The notes below the pieces were generated by a model. It had not been told where the DNA came from and did no database searches. It was given only the letters and a program-made list of their open reading frames with translations. A DNA stretch of 64,000 nt. Source: an uncultured Spirochaetaceae bacterium (lineage in GTDB: Bacteria; Spirochaetota; Spirochaetia; Sphaerochaetales; Sphaerochaetaceae). The first letter of the stretch is position 1. Every line of letters begins with the position of its first letter. The position numbers and the translations under genes were made by a program. The DNA is taken from contig CALXLH010000028.1 in assembly GCA_944389145.1 (NCBI GenBank), forward strand, positions 16,544 to 80,543, given 5' to 3'. This document shows positions 34,040 to 42,996 of the stretch, piece after piece.

Positions 34040-35372
34040 ATTCCTTACTCTCCTGCCGCGGCAATCGGGCTATGTTCTCCTTGCTTAGAAGCCATAGCGC
34101 ATAGAGAGGTATGGAGGCTATGCCATCCTCATAGCCGAAGTTCCTCGTGGATAGCCTGATGCTCAGCCTGGGCCTGAAGCCATCACGGTAGACGGAGAGG
34201 CTCCGGGAACGCACATGGTCACTTGCCTTGACCTCCACCGGTATTACATCGAGGCCATCCTGCAGCAGGAAGTCGATCTCAGCCTTTCCTGAGGATTCCC
34301 AATAGTAGAGGGGAATATCATCAGCTGATAAAGACGCCGCCGCATAGCACTCGGTAACTCCACCCATGAAACGCTCTCCATAACCATTGAGTACTATCTC
34401 CGGAGGCATATCCGCAAGCGATATCAGGAGTCCCGTATCGAGAAGATATAGCTTGAATGACGATATATCCTCATAGGCCTTAAGAGGGATATCCGGGGCA
34501 GTCACCTTGCTGCATCTGAGTGTCAGGCCAGCGGCGCATAGCCATTCGATAGAAGGCCCGAAGATGGTAGATGTGGCTCCTTTCCTTATTAGGTTGTACT
34601 GGAACTTATGGTTCTCCTTGGCAAGCTGGGCTGGAATCGTATCGAAAGCCCTCTGGGCAAGGACCTTCGCGGAATCATCGGCATACTTCGCTATATCATT
34701 CCTATAGTCACTGAGGATCCCTTTCTGAACCTCCCCTACAGGAAGGTAGCTCCTGCTCTCAACGTACGTCGATACTGCCTTAGGCATACCTCCTACCACC
34801 AGATACGATCTATACAAGGAGACAAGCTCCTCATGTACGGCGGACGGTATGGCAGCCATAGCTAAGAATGAATCACGGCACATTTTCAACAGTCCATCCT
34901 TCCCTAAGGCCATGAGGAACTCCTCGAAATCAAGAGGATATAGCCGTTCGGTAATGACCTTTCCGACGGGGAAGGAGAAATCACTACGTTCAAGGGCAAC
35001 CCCTAGGAGGCTCCCCGCCCCGATGATATGGATGTTCCTAGGACTATCAGTGAAGTACTTAAGGCTTGTAATGGCCCTTGGACAGGCCTGTATCTCATCG
35101 AGGAATATCAGGGTGTCGCCTTCAATGAAGCGCTTTCCTGAGATGACCTCAAGCTGAGGAATCAGGATATCAGGATCGAGGCTATCATCGAAGATCTCCC
35201 TAGCCCTGGGAGTCTTCTCGAAATCGATGTAGATCATCGATTCGAACGATGATCTTCCGAAGCTGGTAAGGAGATAGGTCTTTCCGGTCTGCCTGGCACC
35301 GATGAGCAGCATGGAAGCCCGTTCCGGGTTATCCTTCCAGGACTCAAGCTTCCTCTCAAGTTTCCTATACAT
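34038..35372 (-). CDS. AAA ATPase with DUF4143 domain
   Basis: A 444-residue protein. The N-terminal ATPase has Walker A GARQTGKTYLL and Walker B LIFLDEIQACP, then a sensor region (IHIIGAGSLLG). The C-terminal DUF4143 domain (about 290-430) includes the nuclease-like strand set KAEIDFLLQDGLDVIPVEVKAS, reminiscent of a PD-(D/E)xK core. Such proteins are common, mobile and of unknown function in gut bacteria and archaea. TATTAT at 35379-35384 on the minus strand ends 6 bases before the ATG and no ribosome-binding site is present. Confidence 0.85.
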   Translation of the reverse strand: MYRKLERKLESWKDNPERASMLLIGARQTGKTYLLTSFGRSSFESMIYIDFEKTPRAREIFDDSLDPDILIPQLEVISGKRFIEGDTLIFLDEIQACPRAITSLKYFTDSPRNIHIIGAGSLLGVALERSDFSFPVGKVITERLYPLDFEEFLMALGKDGLLKMCRDSFLAMAAIPSAVHEELVSLYRSYLVVGGMPKAVSTYVESRSYLPVGEVQKGILSDYRNDIAKYADDSAKVLAQRAFDTIPAQLAKENHKFQYNLIRKGATSTIFGPSIEWLCAAGLTLRCSKVTAPDIPLKAYEDISSFKLYLLDTGLLISLADMPPEIVLNGYGERFMGGVTECYAAASLSADDIPLYYWESSGKAEIDFLLQDGLDVIPVEVKASDHVRSRSLSVYRDGFRPRLSIRLSTRNFGYEDGIASIPLYALWLLSKENIARLPRQESKE

Positions 35373-35453
35373 AGCTGAATAATATGTCTAAATGACTTTT
35401 AAGTCCAGAAAAATCATTTCATAAGCAACTTTTCCGAACTTATAGATCATCAT

Positions 35454-35483
35454 GAAAGAAGGACAGCCTTCCGACTGTCCTTC
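35454..35483 (-). terminator. Terminator after ygeW
   Basis: On the minus strand GAAGGACAG and CTGTCCTTC form a 9-bp stem around an 8-base loop, followed by TTTCATG, just past the ygeW stop. Confidence 0.65.
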
Positions 35484-35501
35484 CTTCGTTATTGGTAGAG
35501 A

Positions 35502-36704
35502 TTATCTGATCCTCGGCTTCGCCTCATCCAGAAGCATCTGGAGCTTGGAGGATGGATCAGAGAACTTCGCGAGGAAGATCATCGCCGCGATGATGTAAGG
35601 CTTGTATGAAGCCTCCTTGTAGAGCGGATCGAGATAGCGGCTGAATACCGAGTCCTCGACCTCGCCTTCCTTGCAGGACACGCCTGAGATATCAGCGGGG
35701 AGGCAGTGCATGTAGAGCGCCTTGCCACCCTTCGTGGTCTTCATCAGCTCCTCGGTACAGGTCCAATCCTTGAACTTCGCGTTGTTCGCGAGGCATCTCT
35801 TCTCAAGGTCCTTAAGCTCATCGAAGCGGCCCTCGCCTACGAGCTGGGTCCTCTCCTCCATCACCGCGAACGGAGCCCAGGACTTCGGATACACGATATC
35901 CGCATCCTTGAACGCCTCAGCCATCGATGAGACCTTCTTATAGGAACCGCCGGAAGCCGCCGCGTTCTTCGCCGCGATCTCCTCGACATCGCTCATCACG
36001 TCGTATCCCTCCGGATGGGCAAGCACGACATCCATACCGAAGCGGGTGAAGAGTCCGATGATGCCCTGAGGCACCGAGAGAGGCTTACCATAGGACGGGG
36101 AGTACGCCCATGTCATGGCGATCTTCTTGCCCTTGAGGTTCTCTACTCCGCCGAAGTAGTTGATCACATGGAGCATATCAGCCATGGACTGCGTCGGGTG
36201 GTCGATATCGCACTGGAGGTTGACGAGCGTCGGCCTCTGCTCGAGGATACCGTCCTTGTAGCCCTGATCGACGGCGTCCGCGACGCTCTTCATGTATGTG
36301 TATCCCTTCCCGATGTACATATCATCGCGGATACCTATGACATCGGCCATGAAGGAGACCATGTTGGCCGTCTCGCGCACCGTCTCGCCATGAGCGATCT
36401 GGGAGACCTTCTCATCCAGGTCCTGGACCTCAAGTCCCAGCAGGTTGCAGGCGGAGGCGAAGGAGAATCTCGTACGCGTGGAGTTATCACGGAAGATGGA
36501 GATTCCAAGCCCTGAGTCAAAGACCTTCGAGGAGATGTTGTTCTCCCTCAGCCCGCGAAGGATCTCGGCGACCTTGAATACCGCGCTGATCTCATCGTCG
36601 GATTCCTTCCATGTATGGAAGAAGTCATTAAGGTACATGCCCTTCGTATCGAGAGCCTTAAGCTCCTCGATCATTTTCCTGATTTCGCCTTTGTCCTTGG
36701 CCAT
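35502..36704 (-). CDS. ygeW: Knotted carbamoyltransferase YgeW
   Basis: A 400-residue member of the aspartate/ornithine carbamoyltransferase superfamily. The carbamoyl-phosphate loop is FRDNSTRTRFSFASACN; LVNLQCDIDHPTQSMADMLH and ALYMHCLPADISG are the other conserved elements. YgeW belongs to the knotted transcarbamylase group; it occurs with SsnA, YgeY and YgfK in selenium-linked purine clusters and in the anaerobic urate pathway of gut bacteria, where its exact substrate is unsettled. A start at 36731 would add nine residues; ATG 36704 has GGAGG 7 bases upstream. It is 26 kb from ygeY-ssnA-ygfK here. Confidence 0.93.
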   Translation of the reverse strand: MAKDKGEIRKMIEELKALDTKGMYLNDFFHTWKESDDEISAVFKVAEILRGLRENNISSKVFDSGLGISIFRDNSTRTRFSFASACNLLGLEVQDLDEKVSQIAHGETVRETANMVSFMADVIGIRDDMYIGKGYTYMKSVADAVDQGYKDGILEQRPTLVNLQCDIDHPTQSMADMLHVINYFGGVENLKGKKIAMTWAYSPSYGKPLSVPQGIIGLFTRFGMDVVLAHPEGYDVMSDVEEIAAKNAAASGGSYKKVSSMAEAFKDADIVYPKSWAPFAVMEERTQLVGEGRFDELKDLEKRCLANNAKFKDWTCTEELMKTTKGGKALYMHCLPADISGVSCKEGEVEDSVFSRYLDPLYKEASYKPYIIAAMIFLAKFSDPSSKLQMLLDEAKPRIR

Positions 36705-36785
36705 CTCATTTCCTCCTGGAATGTTCTCCATTCACTCTATCACAGCATCGTAGCGGCCGCAAGGCGCTGTTGCACTTTGTTGCAC

Positions 36786-37022
36786 TCACTCCGGGCGCAG
36801 ATGCTCAGGGACCTCGCTGCCATCATTCTCATGACCGTTATACAGCTCGACATCGGCCTCGGTCATGTCATAGCCAAGCGAACGGGCATAAGGAATCAGC
36901 ACATCGCGCGTTATATCTGCAGGATCACCCTCATAGCTCCTTATCCTCTCATCAAGCTCCTTGCGGACCTCATCATCCTCATCGACGAGGAGAAGAAACG
37001 CATCCATTATGTTATCTGCCAT
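36786..37022 (-). CDS. Small Nif11-like protein upstream of ygeW
   Basis: A 78-residue acidic protein. The pattern NIMDAFLLLVDEDDEVRKEL, then a short linker and ARSLGYDMTEADVELY, resembles the Nif11 domain of leader peptides for ribosomally made natural products. It lacks the double-glycine cleavage site and a Cys/Ser/Thr-rich core: the tail is NDGSEVPEHLRPE. No modification enzyme is nearby. ATG 37022 has AAGGAGGG 4 bases upstream, a very strong site; a longer frame to 37058 is unlikely. It reads towards ygeW 81 bases away and may share its transcript. The family call is tentative. Confidence 0.55.
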   Translation of the reverse strand: MADNIMDAFLLLVDEDDEVRKELDERIRSYEGDPADITRDVLIPYARSLGYDMTEADVELYNGHENDGSEVPEHLRPE

Positions 37023-37132
37023 GGTTCCCTCCTTGATACATTCTAATCGGATATCCACACAAGAGAAACAGAATCGGATGCATCATGCCGAAAAAGCTAT
37101 CTCGATAGCGGCAGAGGGGTTATCATCTGAGT

Positions 37133-37924
37133 ATGGAACGCTATGCACGCTTCGCGGGAACATGGTATCCGGATGACAGGGAGATGCTTAGGAGGATCGT
37201 CGATACAGAACGGCAATCCGGCAATACCGTAATGGGAGTGCTTCCCCATGCCGGCCTTGCCTACAGCGGCCGCTTGATACGGACCTTCTTCGCCTCGCTC
37301 TCTCCCTCCGTGCGGAGGATACTGATAATCTCCCCCTCCCATTACTTCTATCTCAGGCCCGATAGCCTCATATCCTCATCATTCACGTCGTCGGAAACGC
37401 CTCTGGGGAATATCGATACCATCCCCATGGGCTTAGGAGAGGAATCGGAAAGATGCATACAGGCCGAGCATGGCGTAGAGATGTTCCTGCCATTCATCGC
37501 GGCGCGCGGAGGCCTGTCGGTATCATACCTGATCATCTCCTCGCTATCCTCCTACGAGGCCGCAGGGCGCATAGCAGGAAGCATCATGGAGCGCATCGAT
37601 GACAGCACGGGAATCATAGCCTCCAGCGACTTCACCCATTACGGACGGTCATACGGCTACATGCCATATGGCAGCGATGGATACGGCAGGGTCGCAGAGC
37701 ATGATGGCATGGTGGCCGGCCTCCTTGCGGATAACAAGGCAGAAGAGGCGCTTGAGGCGGCAGAGGGAGGGACGATCTGCGGCATAGCACCTGCCGTCAT
37801 CACGTCTGAGATCGCAAGGATGAGAGGCCTTCATGGACACGCTGGAGACCATGCCACGAGTGCAGACATCAATGGCGACAGGATGGACTTCGTCTCGTAT
37901 CGTACGGTGCTATGGGAGGCATGA
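37133..37924 (+). CDS. amrB: AmmeMemoRadiSam system protein B (MEMO1-like)
   Basis: A 263-residue protein of the MEMO family, related to extradiol dioxygenases. The expected metal-site pieces are present: His in LPHAGLAYSG, His in SPSHYF, the ASSDFTHYG strand, and Cys in GTICGIAPAVI near the end. The first motif RYARFAGTWYPDD is typical. In many anaerobes Memo, AMMECR1 and a radical SAM protein are encoded together; the joint reaction is unknown. TATCAT at 37121-37126 ends 6 bases before the ATG and there is no close ribosome-binding site, suggesting a leaderless first gene. Confidence 0.92.
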   Translation: MERYARFAGTWYPDDREMLRRIVDTERQSGNTVMGVLPHAGLAYSGRLIRTFFASLSPSVRRILIISPSHYFYLRPDSLISSSFTSSETPLGNIDTIPMGLGEESERCIQAEHGVEMFLPFIAARGGLSVSYLIISSLSSYEAAGRIAGSIMERIDDSTGIIASSDFTHYGRSYGYMPYGSDGYGRVAEHDGMVAGLLADNKAEEALEAAEGGTICGIAPAVITSEIARMRGLHGHAGDHATSADINGDRMDFVSYRTVLWEA

Positions 37925-38442
37925 TGGAAGAGGAAAGGAAGAGAGCGCTTCTCGATATCGCGAGAAGGGCGATAGCCGATCAGGACTACCGTCCAGAGCC
38001 ATCAGATGAACGCTTCGGCGCGTTCGTCACGCTCCGCAAGGGAGGGAGCCTCCGCGGCTGCATAGGCGTGCTTTACCCTATCGCTGATCTATCCGGAGAG
38101 ATAGCCTCGCTTGCAAGGGACGCGGCGTTCGAGGATCCGAGGTTTCCACCGCTCCGGCCGGACGAGCTTCCGCTCTGCTCGATAGAGATATCATTGCTGA
38201 CAGAACCTGAGGAGATCGCAGGGCCGGAGGAGTTCATTCCCGGCCGTGATGGCATCATCCTCACCTGCCATGGCCGCAGGGCGGTATTCCTCCCGCAGGT
38301 AGCGGATGAGACCGGATGGGGACGGGAGGAGATGCTTTCGGCCCTCTCGGAGAAGGCTGGGCTAAGAAGCAACGCATGGAAGGAAGGCGGCGCCCGCTTC
38401 CAGACCTTCAGGGCGGAGGTGTTCTCAGAAGATGATCTGTGA
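37924..38442 (+). CDS. amrA: AmmeMemoRadiSam system protein A (AMMECR1-like)
   Basis: A 172-residue AMMECR1-domain protein, identified by GAFVTLRKGGSLRGCIGVL at about residues 30-48 and by ARDAAFEDPRFPPL and ISLLTEPEEI. The LRGCIG motif is the family's most conserved feature. The function is unknown in both bacteria and humans. The start was set at ATG 37924 (GGGAGG 4 bases upstream) over ATG 37912 and 37921. It overlaps the Memo stop and the radical SAM gene, so all three proteins should be made together. Confidence 0.92.
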   Translation: MEEERKRALLDIARRAIADQDYRPEPSDERFGAFVTLRKGGSLRGCIGVLYPIADLSGEIASLARDAAFEDPRFPPLRPDELPLCSIEISLLTEPEEIAGPEEFIPGRDGIILTCHGRRAVFLPQVADETGWGREEMLSALSEKAGLRSNAWKEGGARFQTFRAEVFSEDDL

Positions 38443-39343
38443 TTTCTGCTACCGCCATTGCGATATATCCGAAGGAGGCTACGGCTACTGCCAGTCCCGG
38501 ACCGTGCGCTCAGGCCATCTGGAGGACAGGAGCTACGGAGAGCTTGCCGCAGTAGCCATCGACCCTGTGGAGAAGAAGCCGCTCCATCACTTCCTTCCCG
38601 GAACGAGGACGCTCTCGGTGGCCATGGAAGGCTGCTCGCTCTCATGCGCATTCTGCCAGAACCATGAGATAGCAAGGAGCCATCATGAAGGCTTCCCGTT
38701 CACGCCGCCGGAAAAGCTATCTGAATATGCCATAGCCCATTCAATACCATCGCTCAGCTTCACATACACCGAGCCGATCGTATGGCAGGACTATGTGATG
38801 GCAGCTTCCATGATCGCAAGGAAACGCAGGCTGAAGACGATCATGGTCACCAACGGAACATTCTCAGAAGAAGCCCTCGGAAGGCTGCTGCCGCTCATCG
38901 ATGCATACAACATCGACCTCAAGGGCGATGATGGCTTCTATCGCGATATCTGCAAAGGAAGCATAGCACCTGTGCTTGATGGGATCGCACGTATCACGGA
39001 ATACGGAAGCCACCTCGAGGTAACGACGCTCATCATCGAGGGAATCCATGACGAGGGCATGATAAGGGCCCTCGGCAGGGCACTCAGGGAGCGAGGCGTC
39101 CATGTATGGCATCTGACCCGCTTCTTCCCCGCATACAGGATGGCAGACCGGAAACCGACGTCGGAGGATTTCCTGAGGAGGATGATAGAAGCCGCGGAGG
39201 AATCTGGAATAGAGTTCATATATCCAGGCAACAGCCGTATGAGGAGCATGATGCGGTGTCCATCATGCGGCAAGGAAATCGCCGCCCCTGAGGACGGCGG
39301 ATGCCCGCATTGCGGAACCTCGATATACGGAGTCTGGCACTAG
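38432..39343 (+). CDS. amrS: AmmeMemoRadiSam system radical SAM enzyme
   Basis: A 303-residue radical SAM protein. The [4Fe-4S] motif is CSLSCAFCQNHEIA at about residues 68-81, and SAM-binding strands follow (SLSFTYTEPIVW, KTIMVTNGTF, IDAYNIDLKG). The N-terminus has CDFCYRHCDI, and the C-terminus CPSCGKEI and CPHCGTSIYG form a zinc ribbon. It completes the AmmeMemoRadiSam trio. The TAG stop overlaps the livF TAG stop on the other strand in the sequence CTAG. Confidence 0.94.
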   Translation: MICDFCYRHCDISEGGYGYCQSRTVRSGHLEDRSYGELAAVAIDPVEKKPLHHFLPGTRTLSVAMEGCSLSCAFCQNHEIARSHHEGFPFTPPEKLSEYAIAHSIPSLSFTYTEPIVWQDYVMAASMIARKRRLKTIMVTNGTFSEEALGRLLPLIDAYNIDLKGDDGFYRDICKGSIAPVLDGIARITEYGSHLEVTTLIIEGIHDEGMIRALGRALRERGVHVWHLTRFFPAYRMADRKPTSEDFLRRMIEAAEESGIEFIYPGNSRMRSMMRCPSCGKEIAAPEDGGCPHCGTSIYGVWH

Positions 39344-40038
39344 CCTCCGAGATAGGCCTTCCTCACACCCTCATCGGTTATCAGATCGCTTCCCTTCCCT
39401 GATAGCGTGATGCGTCCCGTCTCCATCACATAGCCTGTATCCGCGGTCTGCAGCGCCATGTTGGCGTTCTGCTCGATAAGGAGTATGGTGACGCCCTCCT
39501 CGTTTATCTTGCGGATGATGGAAAAGATATCGCGTACGACAAGGGGAGCAAGGCCTAGCGAAGGCTCATCCATCATCATCAGCCGAGGCTTCGACATCAG
39601 GGCACGCCCTACCGCAAGCATCTGCTGCTCTCCGCCTGAGAGCGTGCCACCATACTGCCAGCTGCGCTCCTTGAGGCGGGGGAAGAGCGAATAGACCCAT
39701 TCGATATCATCCTCGATGCTGTCTGACCTGAGATACGCTCCGATCTTAAGGTTCTCCAGCACGGTAAGGTCGGGGAAGATCCTGCGGCCCTCAGGAACGA
39801 GGGTGATGCCCTTACCGACGATATACGCGGGATCCTTGCCCGTTATATCCTCACCCATGAACTCTATGCGTCCTGACCTCGGCTTCACCAGTCCCGCGAT
39901 CGTCCGGAGCGTGGTGGACTTGCCGGCTCCGTTCGCGCCGATGAGCGTCACGATCGATCCCTCTGGCACCGATAGCGATATATCCCTCACCGCCTCGATA
40001 CCTCCATAATTCACAGAAAGGTTCTTAATCTCAAACAT
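39340..40038 (-). CDS. livF: Branched-chain amino acid ABC transporter ATP-binding protein LivF
   Basis: A 232-residue ATPase with Walker A GANGAGKSTTL, signature LSGGEQQMLAVGRAL and Walker B LMMMDEPSLGLAP. The order LivJ-LivH-LivM-LivG-LivF on the minus strand matches the HAAT import system. It overlaps livG by 8 bases. Substrate is an amino acid or a related compound such as a short amide or purine derivative; HAAT systems vary. Confidence 0.93.
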   Translation of the reverse strand: MFEIKNLSVNYGGIEAVRDISLSVPEGSIVTLIGANGAGKSTTLRTIAGLVKPRSGRIEFMGEDITGKDPAYIVGKGITLVPEGRRIFPDLTVLENLKIGAYLRSDSIEDDIEWVYSLFPRLKERSWQYGGTLSGGEQQMLAVGRALMSKPRLMMMDEPSLGLAPLVVRDIFSIIRKINEEGVTILLIEQNANMALQTADTGYVMETGRITLSGKGSDLITDEGVRKAYLGG

Positions 40039-40876
40039 CCTCGGACACTCCTAGGTAGGCATCTATGACACGCTGATCAGCCTGGATCTCATCGGGCGTT
40101 CCGTCAGCGATCAGTGAACCGAAATCAAGCACATAGACCCTGTCTGATATCCCCATTACAAGATCCATGTGATGCTCGATCATCAGCACCGTAAGCCCAT
40201 AGCGTTCCTTGATCTCCCTGATGAAGGCCGAGAGCTCCAGCGTCTCCTGCGGATTCATTCCAGCGGCAGGCTCATCAAGCAGGAGCAGCCTTGGCTGCGT
40301 CGCAAGCGCCCTGGCGATCTCAAGCCTCCTCTGGAACCCATATGGAAGGCTCGTGGCCTTCTCATCCCTATGCTCCCAGAGGCCCTGCTCCCTTAGGAGC
40401 TTCTCAGTCTCCCTGCGCATCTGCCTCTCCTCGCGCCAGCTCAGCCGGAATACAGAGGAGAAGACGTTTGCCTTCGCCCTGATATGCATTGCAGTCAGCA
40501 CGTTGTCAAAGACATTCATGCTCCTGAAGAGCCTTATGTTCTGGAACGTGCGGGCAATCCCAAGCTTCGTGATCTGGTCAGGGGTCGGATCTATGACCCT
40601 GTCATCGGCGAAGAGATCCGCCTCCGATCCGCCATACATCTTCCTCATCCTGCCAGAAGGATGATTGACTATGATCGGCCTGCCCTCGAAGGATATCCTG
40701 CCATTGGTTGGCTCATAGACGCCTGTTATGCAGTTGAACGCCGTCGTCTTGCCTGCGCCGTTAGGACCGATGAGGGCGATTATCTCATCATCATCCACAT
40801 GAAGGGAGAGATCATTGACCGCAACCACCCCTCCGAACTGCATCGTGACATGCTCAAGCTCAAGAAGCGTACTCAT
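40031..40876 (-). CDS. livG: Branched-chain amino acid ABC transporter ATP-binding protein LivG
   Basis: A 281-residue ATPase with Walker A GPNGAGKTTAF and Walker B LLLLDEPAAGMNPQET. An insertion of about 30 residues after Walker A (RPIIVNHPSGRMRKMYGGSE to VIDPTPDQI) makes it longer than the usual 255 residues. It overlaps livM by 4 bases. Confidence 0.93.
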   Translation of the reverse strand: MSTLLELEHVTMQFGGVVAVNDLSLHVDDDEIIALIGPNGAGKTTAFNCITGVYEPTNGRISFEGRPIIVNHPSGRMRKMYGGSEADLFADDRVIDPTPDQITKLGIARTFQNIRLFRSMNVFDNVLTAMHIRAKANVFSSVFRLSWREERQMRRETEKLLREQGLWEHRDEKATSLPYGFQRRLEIARALATQPRLLLLDEPAAGMNPQETLELSAFIREIKERYGLTVLMIEHHMDLVMGISDRVYVLDFGSLIADGTPDEIQADQRVIDAYLGVSEDV

Positions 40877-41997
40877 CCCTTGACCTCCTTGGTTCTGGCC
40901 AGCCTGGCCTTCATGCCCTTCATGCCGTCCTTGAATCTCTCGAAGGAAAGCTCCTTATCGCCCATGATGCCTCTGGAGAAGAAGAGGACGATGACCATTA
41001 TGATCACGGAGAATACTAGGCGGCGGAAGCCTGAACGGAAGAGATCCGGAGCATCTATTCCGAGGAAGCGGCCCATATCGAGGCCTCTGAGCCACCACTC
41101 CGAGAGCGCGATATACAGGAAGGACGCGATGCAGGATCCGGATATAGAGCCGATTCCGCCGATGACCACGATCAGAAGCAGCTCATATGTCAGCACCGTC
41201 CTGAACTGCTGGGCCTGCACCGTATACTGGAACATGGCAAGAAGCGCTCCCGATACCCCGGCGAAGAACGAAGAGATGACGAAGGAAAGCTCCTTATGGC
41301 GGAAGAGGCTTATGCCCATCGCCTCTGCGGCTATCTCATCATCCCTTATCGCCTTGAAGGCCCTGCCGTACGTCGAGTTTATCAAGAGGACTATCAGGAG
41401 TATGCAGATGCCAACGACGATGAAGACGAACAAGGTCGGCGGGAACGGGATGTCCGAGAACGGCAGCGTGATCCTCGACAGATCCTTGAATTCCCTGAGC
41501 AGGTTCGCGCCATTGGTGAGAGGTCCCAGCACATCCCACTGGAATATCGCGCGGATGATCTCCGCGAATCCCAGTGTGGCTATCGCGAGGTAATCTGACT
41601 TGAGGCGCAGCACAGGCAGCCCGATCAGGAACGCGAAGAGCGCCGCCACGAGTCCTGCGGCGATAAGCCCCACGATGACGCCCGTATCGAAATGAACGAT
41701 GCAGTCATAGTATCTATAGACCCTATCGGATTCCTTCACCGCGGTCGGCATCGTAAGGATGGCGTAGGTATATGCGCCAAGCAGCATGAAGCCCGCCTGT
41801 CCCAGCGAGAAGAGCCCGGTGAAGCCGTTGAGCAGGTTCATCGACACAGCAACGAGCGAATATATCGCACCCTTGCGGAGAACGGTGAAGACGATGCTCG
41901 TCGGGCGCAGCGTCGCCTCAAGGACGGCCACCATGCCATAGACCAGCGCTATGGCGACGAAGAGCCTTATGAGATGATTCCTCTTTTCCTTATCCAT
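40873..41997 (-). CDS. livM: Branched-chain amino acid ABC transporter permease LivM
   Basis: A 374-residue permease with about nine hydrophobic helices. Conserved pieces include SLVAVSMNLLNGFTGLFSLGQAGFM and LATLGFAEIIRAI, and the coupling segment FKAIRDDEIAAEAMGI. It lies 9 bases after livH. Confidence 0.93.
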   Translation of the reverse strand: MDKEKRNHLIRLFVAIALVYGMVAVLEATLRPTSIVFTVLRKGAIYSLVAVSMNLLNGFTGLFSLGQAGFMLLGAYTYAILTMPTAVKESDRVYRYYDCIVHFDTGVIVGLIAAGLVAALFAFLIGLPVLRLKSDYLAIATLGFAEIIRAIFQWDVLGPLTNGANLLREFKDLSRITLPFSDIPFPPTLFVFIVVGICILLIVLLINSTYGRAFKAIRDDEIAAEAMGISLFRHKELSFVISSFFAGVSGALLAMFQYTVQAQQFRTVLTYELLLIVVIGGIGSISGSCIASFLYIALSEWWLRGLDMGRFLGIDAPDLFRSGFRRLVFSVIIMVIVLFFSRGIMGDKELSFERFKDGMKGMKARLARTKEVKG

Positions 41998-42006
41998 ATG
42001 CCCTCC

Positions 42007-42921
42007 TCAGACCTTGTCGACGGACTTCTCGCCAAAGAGCCCCGTCGGCTTGACGATCAGGACGACGATGAGGAACGCGAAGGTGAAGGCATCAGAGAAC
42101 GTCGTCCATCCTGAGCCGGGTATACCGAAGATAGAGGCACCGCCCTTGATGATGTTCTCGCAGATTCCAATGATGAACGCGCCTATCACCGCACCAGGTA
42201 TCGACCCGATTCCTCCGAACACGGCTGCGACGAATGCCTTAAGGCCTGGCATCGAACCGCTCGTTGGAGTCACTGAGGCGTAGTTCGTGAAGTATAGGAA
42301 CGAAGCGACGGCAGCAAGGAGAGAACCGAGCATGAACGTCATCGAGATCACCTTGTTTATCCTTATGCCCATGAGCTGGCTCGTCTCGAAATCCCTTGAG
42401 ACAGCCCGCATCGCCATACCGATCTTCGTATGCTTGATCAGCAGCGTCAGCAGCACCACGAGGATGACTGTCAGGAACGGAGTGACCAGCGTCACTAGCC
42501 TCGTTGCAGCACCGCCGATCTGCACGGAGCGTGAGAGCACCGGTATCTCCGGATAGACCTTGGCAAGGCCTCCCGTGAAGTACAGCGCGGCATTCTGCAG
42601 CAGGTATGAGACACCGATGGCGCTTATCATGACAGACATCCTGGGAGCGCTCCTCAGCGGCTTATAGGCCACGCGCTCTATCACGAAGCCAAGGACGACC
42701 GTCATGGCCAGCACGAGCGGTATCGATATGAAGAAAGGGAATGATGATGAGAGATATACCATCATCAGGCCGGCACACATGAAGACATCACCATGCGCGA
42801 AGTTTATAAGCCTCAGGATACCGTAGACCATCGTGTAGCCGATCGCTATGAGGGCATACTGTCCCCCTACCGATATGCCTGAGAGGAAATAGGAAAGATT
42901 CTGATGGAAGAAATCCGCCAC
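42007..42921 (-). CDS. livH: Branched-chain amino acid ABC transporter permease LivH
   Basis: A 304-residue permease with about eight hydrophobic helices. YALIAIGYTMVYGILRLINFAHGD is diagnostic of LivH, and MRAVSRDFETSQLMGI is the coupling loop. It follows livJ by 75 bases, in which a hairpin may reduce transcription of the membrane components relative to the binding protein. Confidence 0.94.
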   Translation of the reverse strand: MADFFHQNLSYFLSGISVGGQYALIAIGYTMVYGILRLINFAHGDVFMCAGLMMVYLSSSFPFFISIPLVLAMTVVLGFVIERVAYKPLRSAPRMSVMISAIGVSYLLQNAALYFTGGLAKVYPEIPVLSRSVQIGGAATRLVTLVTPFLTVILVVLLTLLIKHTKIGMAMRAVSRDFETSQLMGIRINKVISMTFMLGSLLAAVASFLYFTNYASVTPTSGSMPGLKAFVAAVFGGIGSIPGAVIGAFIIGICENIIKGGASIFGIPGSGWTTFSDAFTFAFLIVVLIVKPTGLFGEKSVDKV

Positions 42922-42935
42922 CCGCTTACCCCCTA

Positions 42936-42970
42936 TGGGAAAAAGGATATGCGGCAGGAAAACCTGCCGC
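42936..42970 (-). terminator. Attenuating hairpin between livJ and livH
   Basis: GCGGCAGG (42951-42958) and CCTGCCGC (42963-42970) form an 8-bp stem with a 4-base loop; on the minus strand ATATCCTTTTTCCC follows. Partial termination here would raise LivJ over the permeases, as is common for binding-protein operons. Confidence 0.65.
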
Positions 42971-42996
42971 TCTGCCTTATATAGGACTAAGGACTA

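Noticed and set aside
36786..37022. A full RiPP biosynthetic locus built on the Nif11-like gene.
   Set aside because: No LanM, YcaO, peptidase-ABC or other modification gene is near; the AmmeMemoRadiSam radical SAM enzyme belongs to its own well-defined trio.
40484..41593. A 369-codon plus-strand frame opposite livG and livM.
   Set aside because: Antisense shadow; the Liv proteins have all family motifs and proper junctions.
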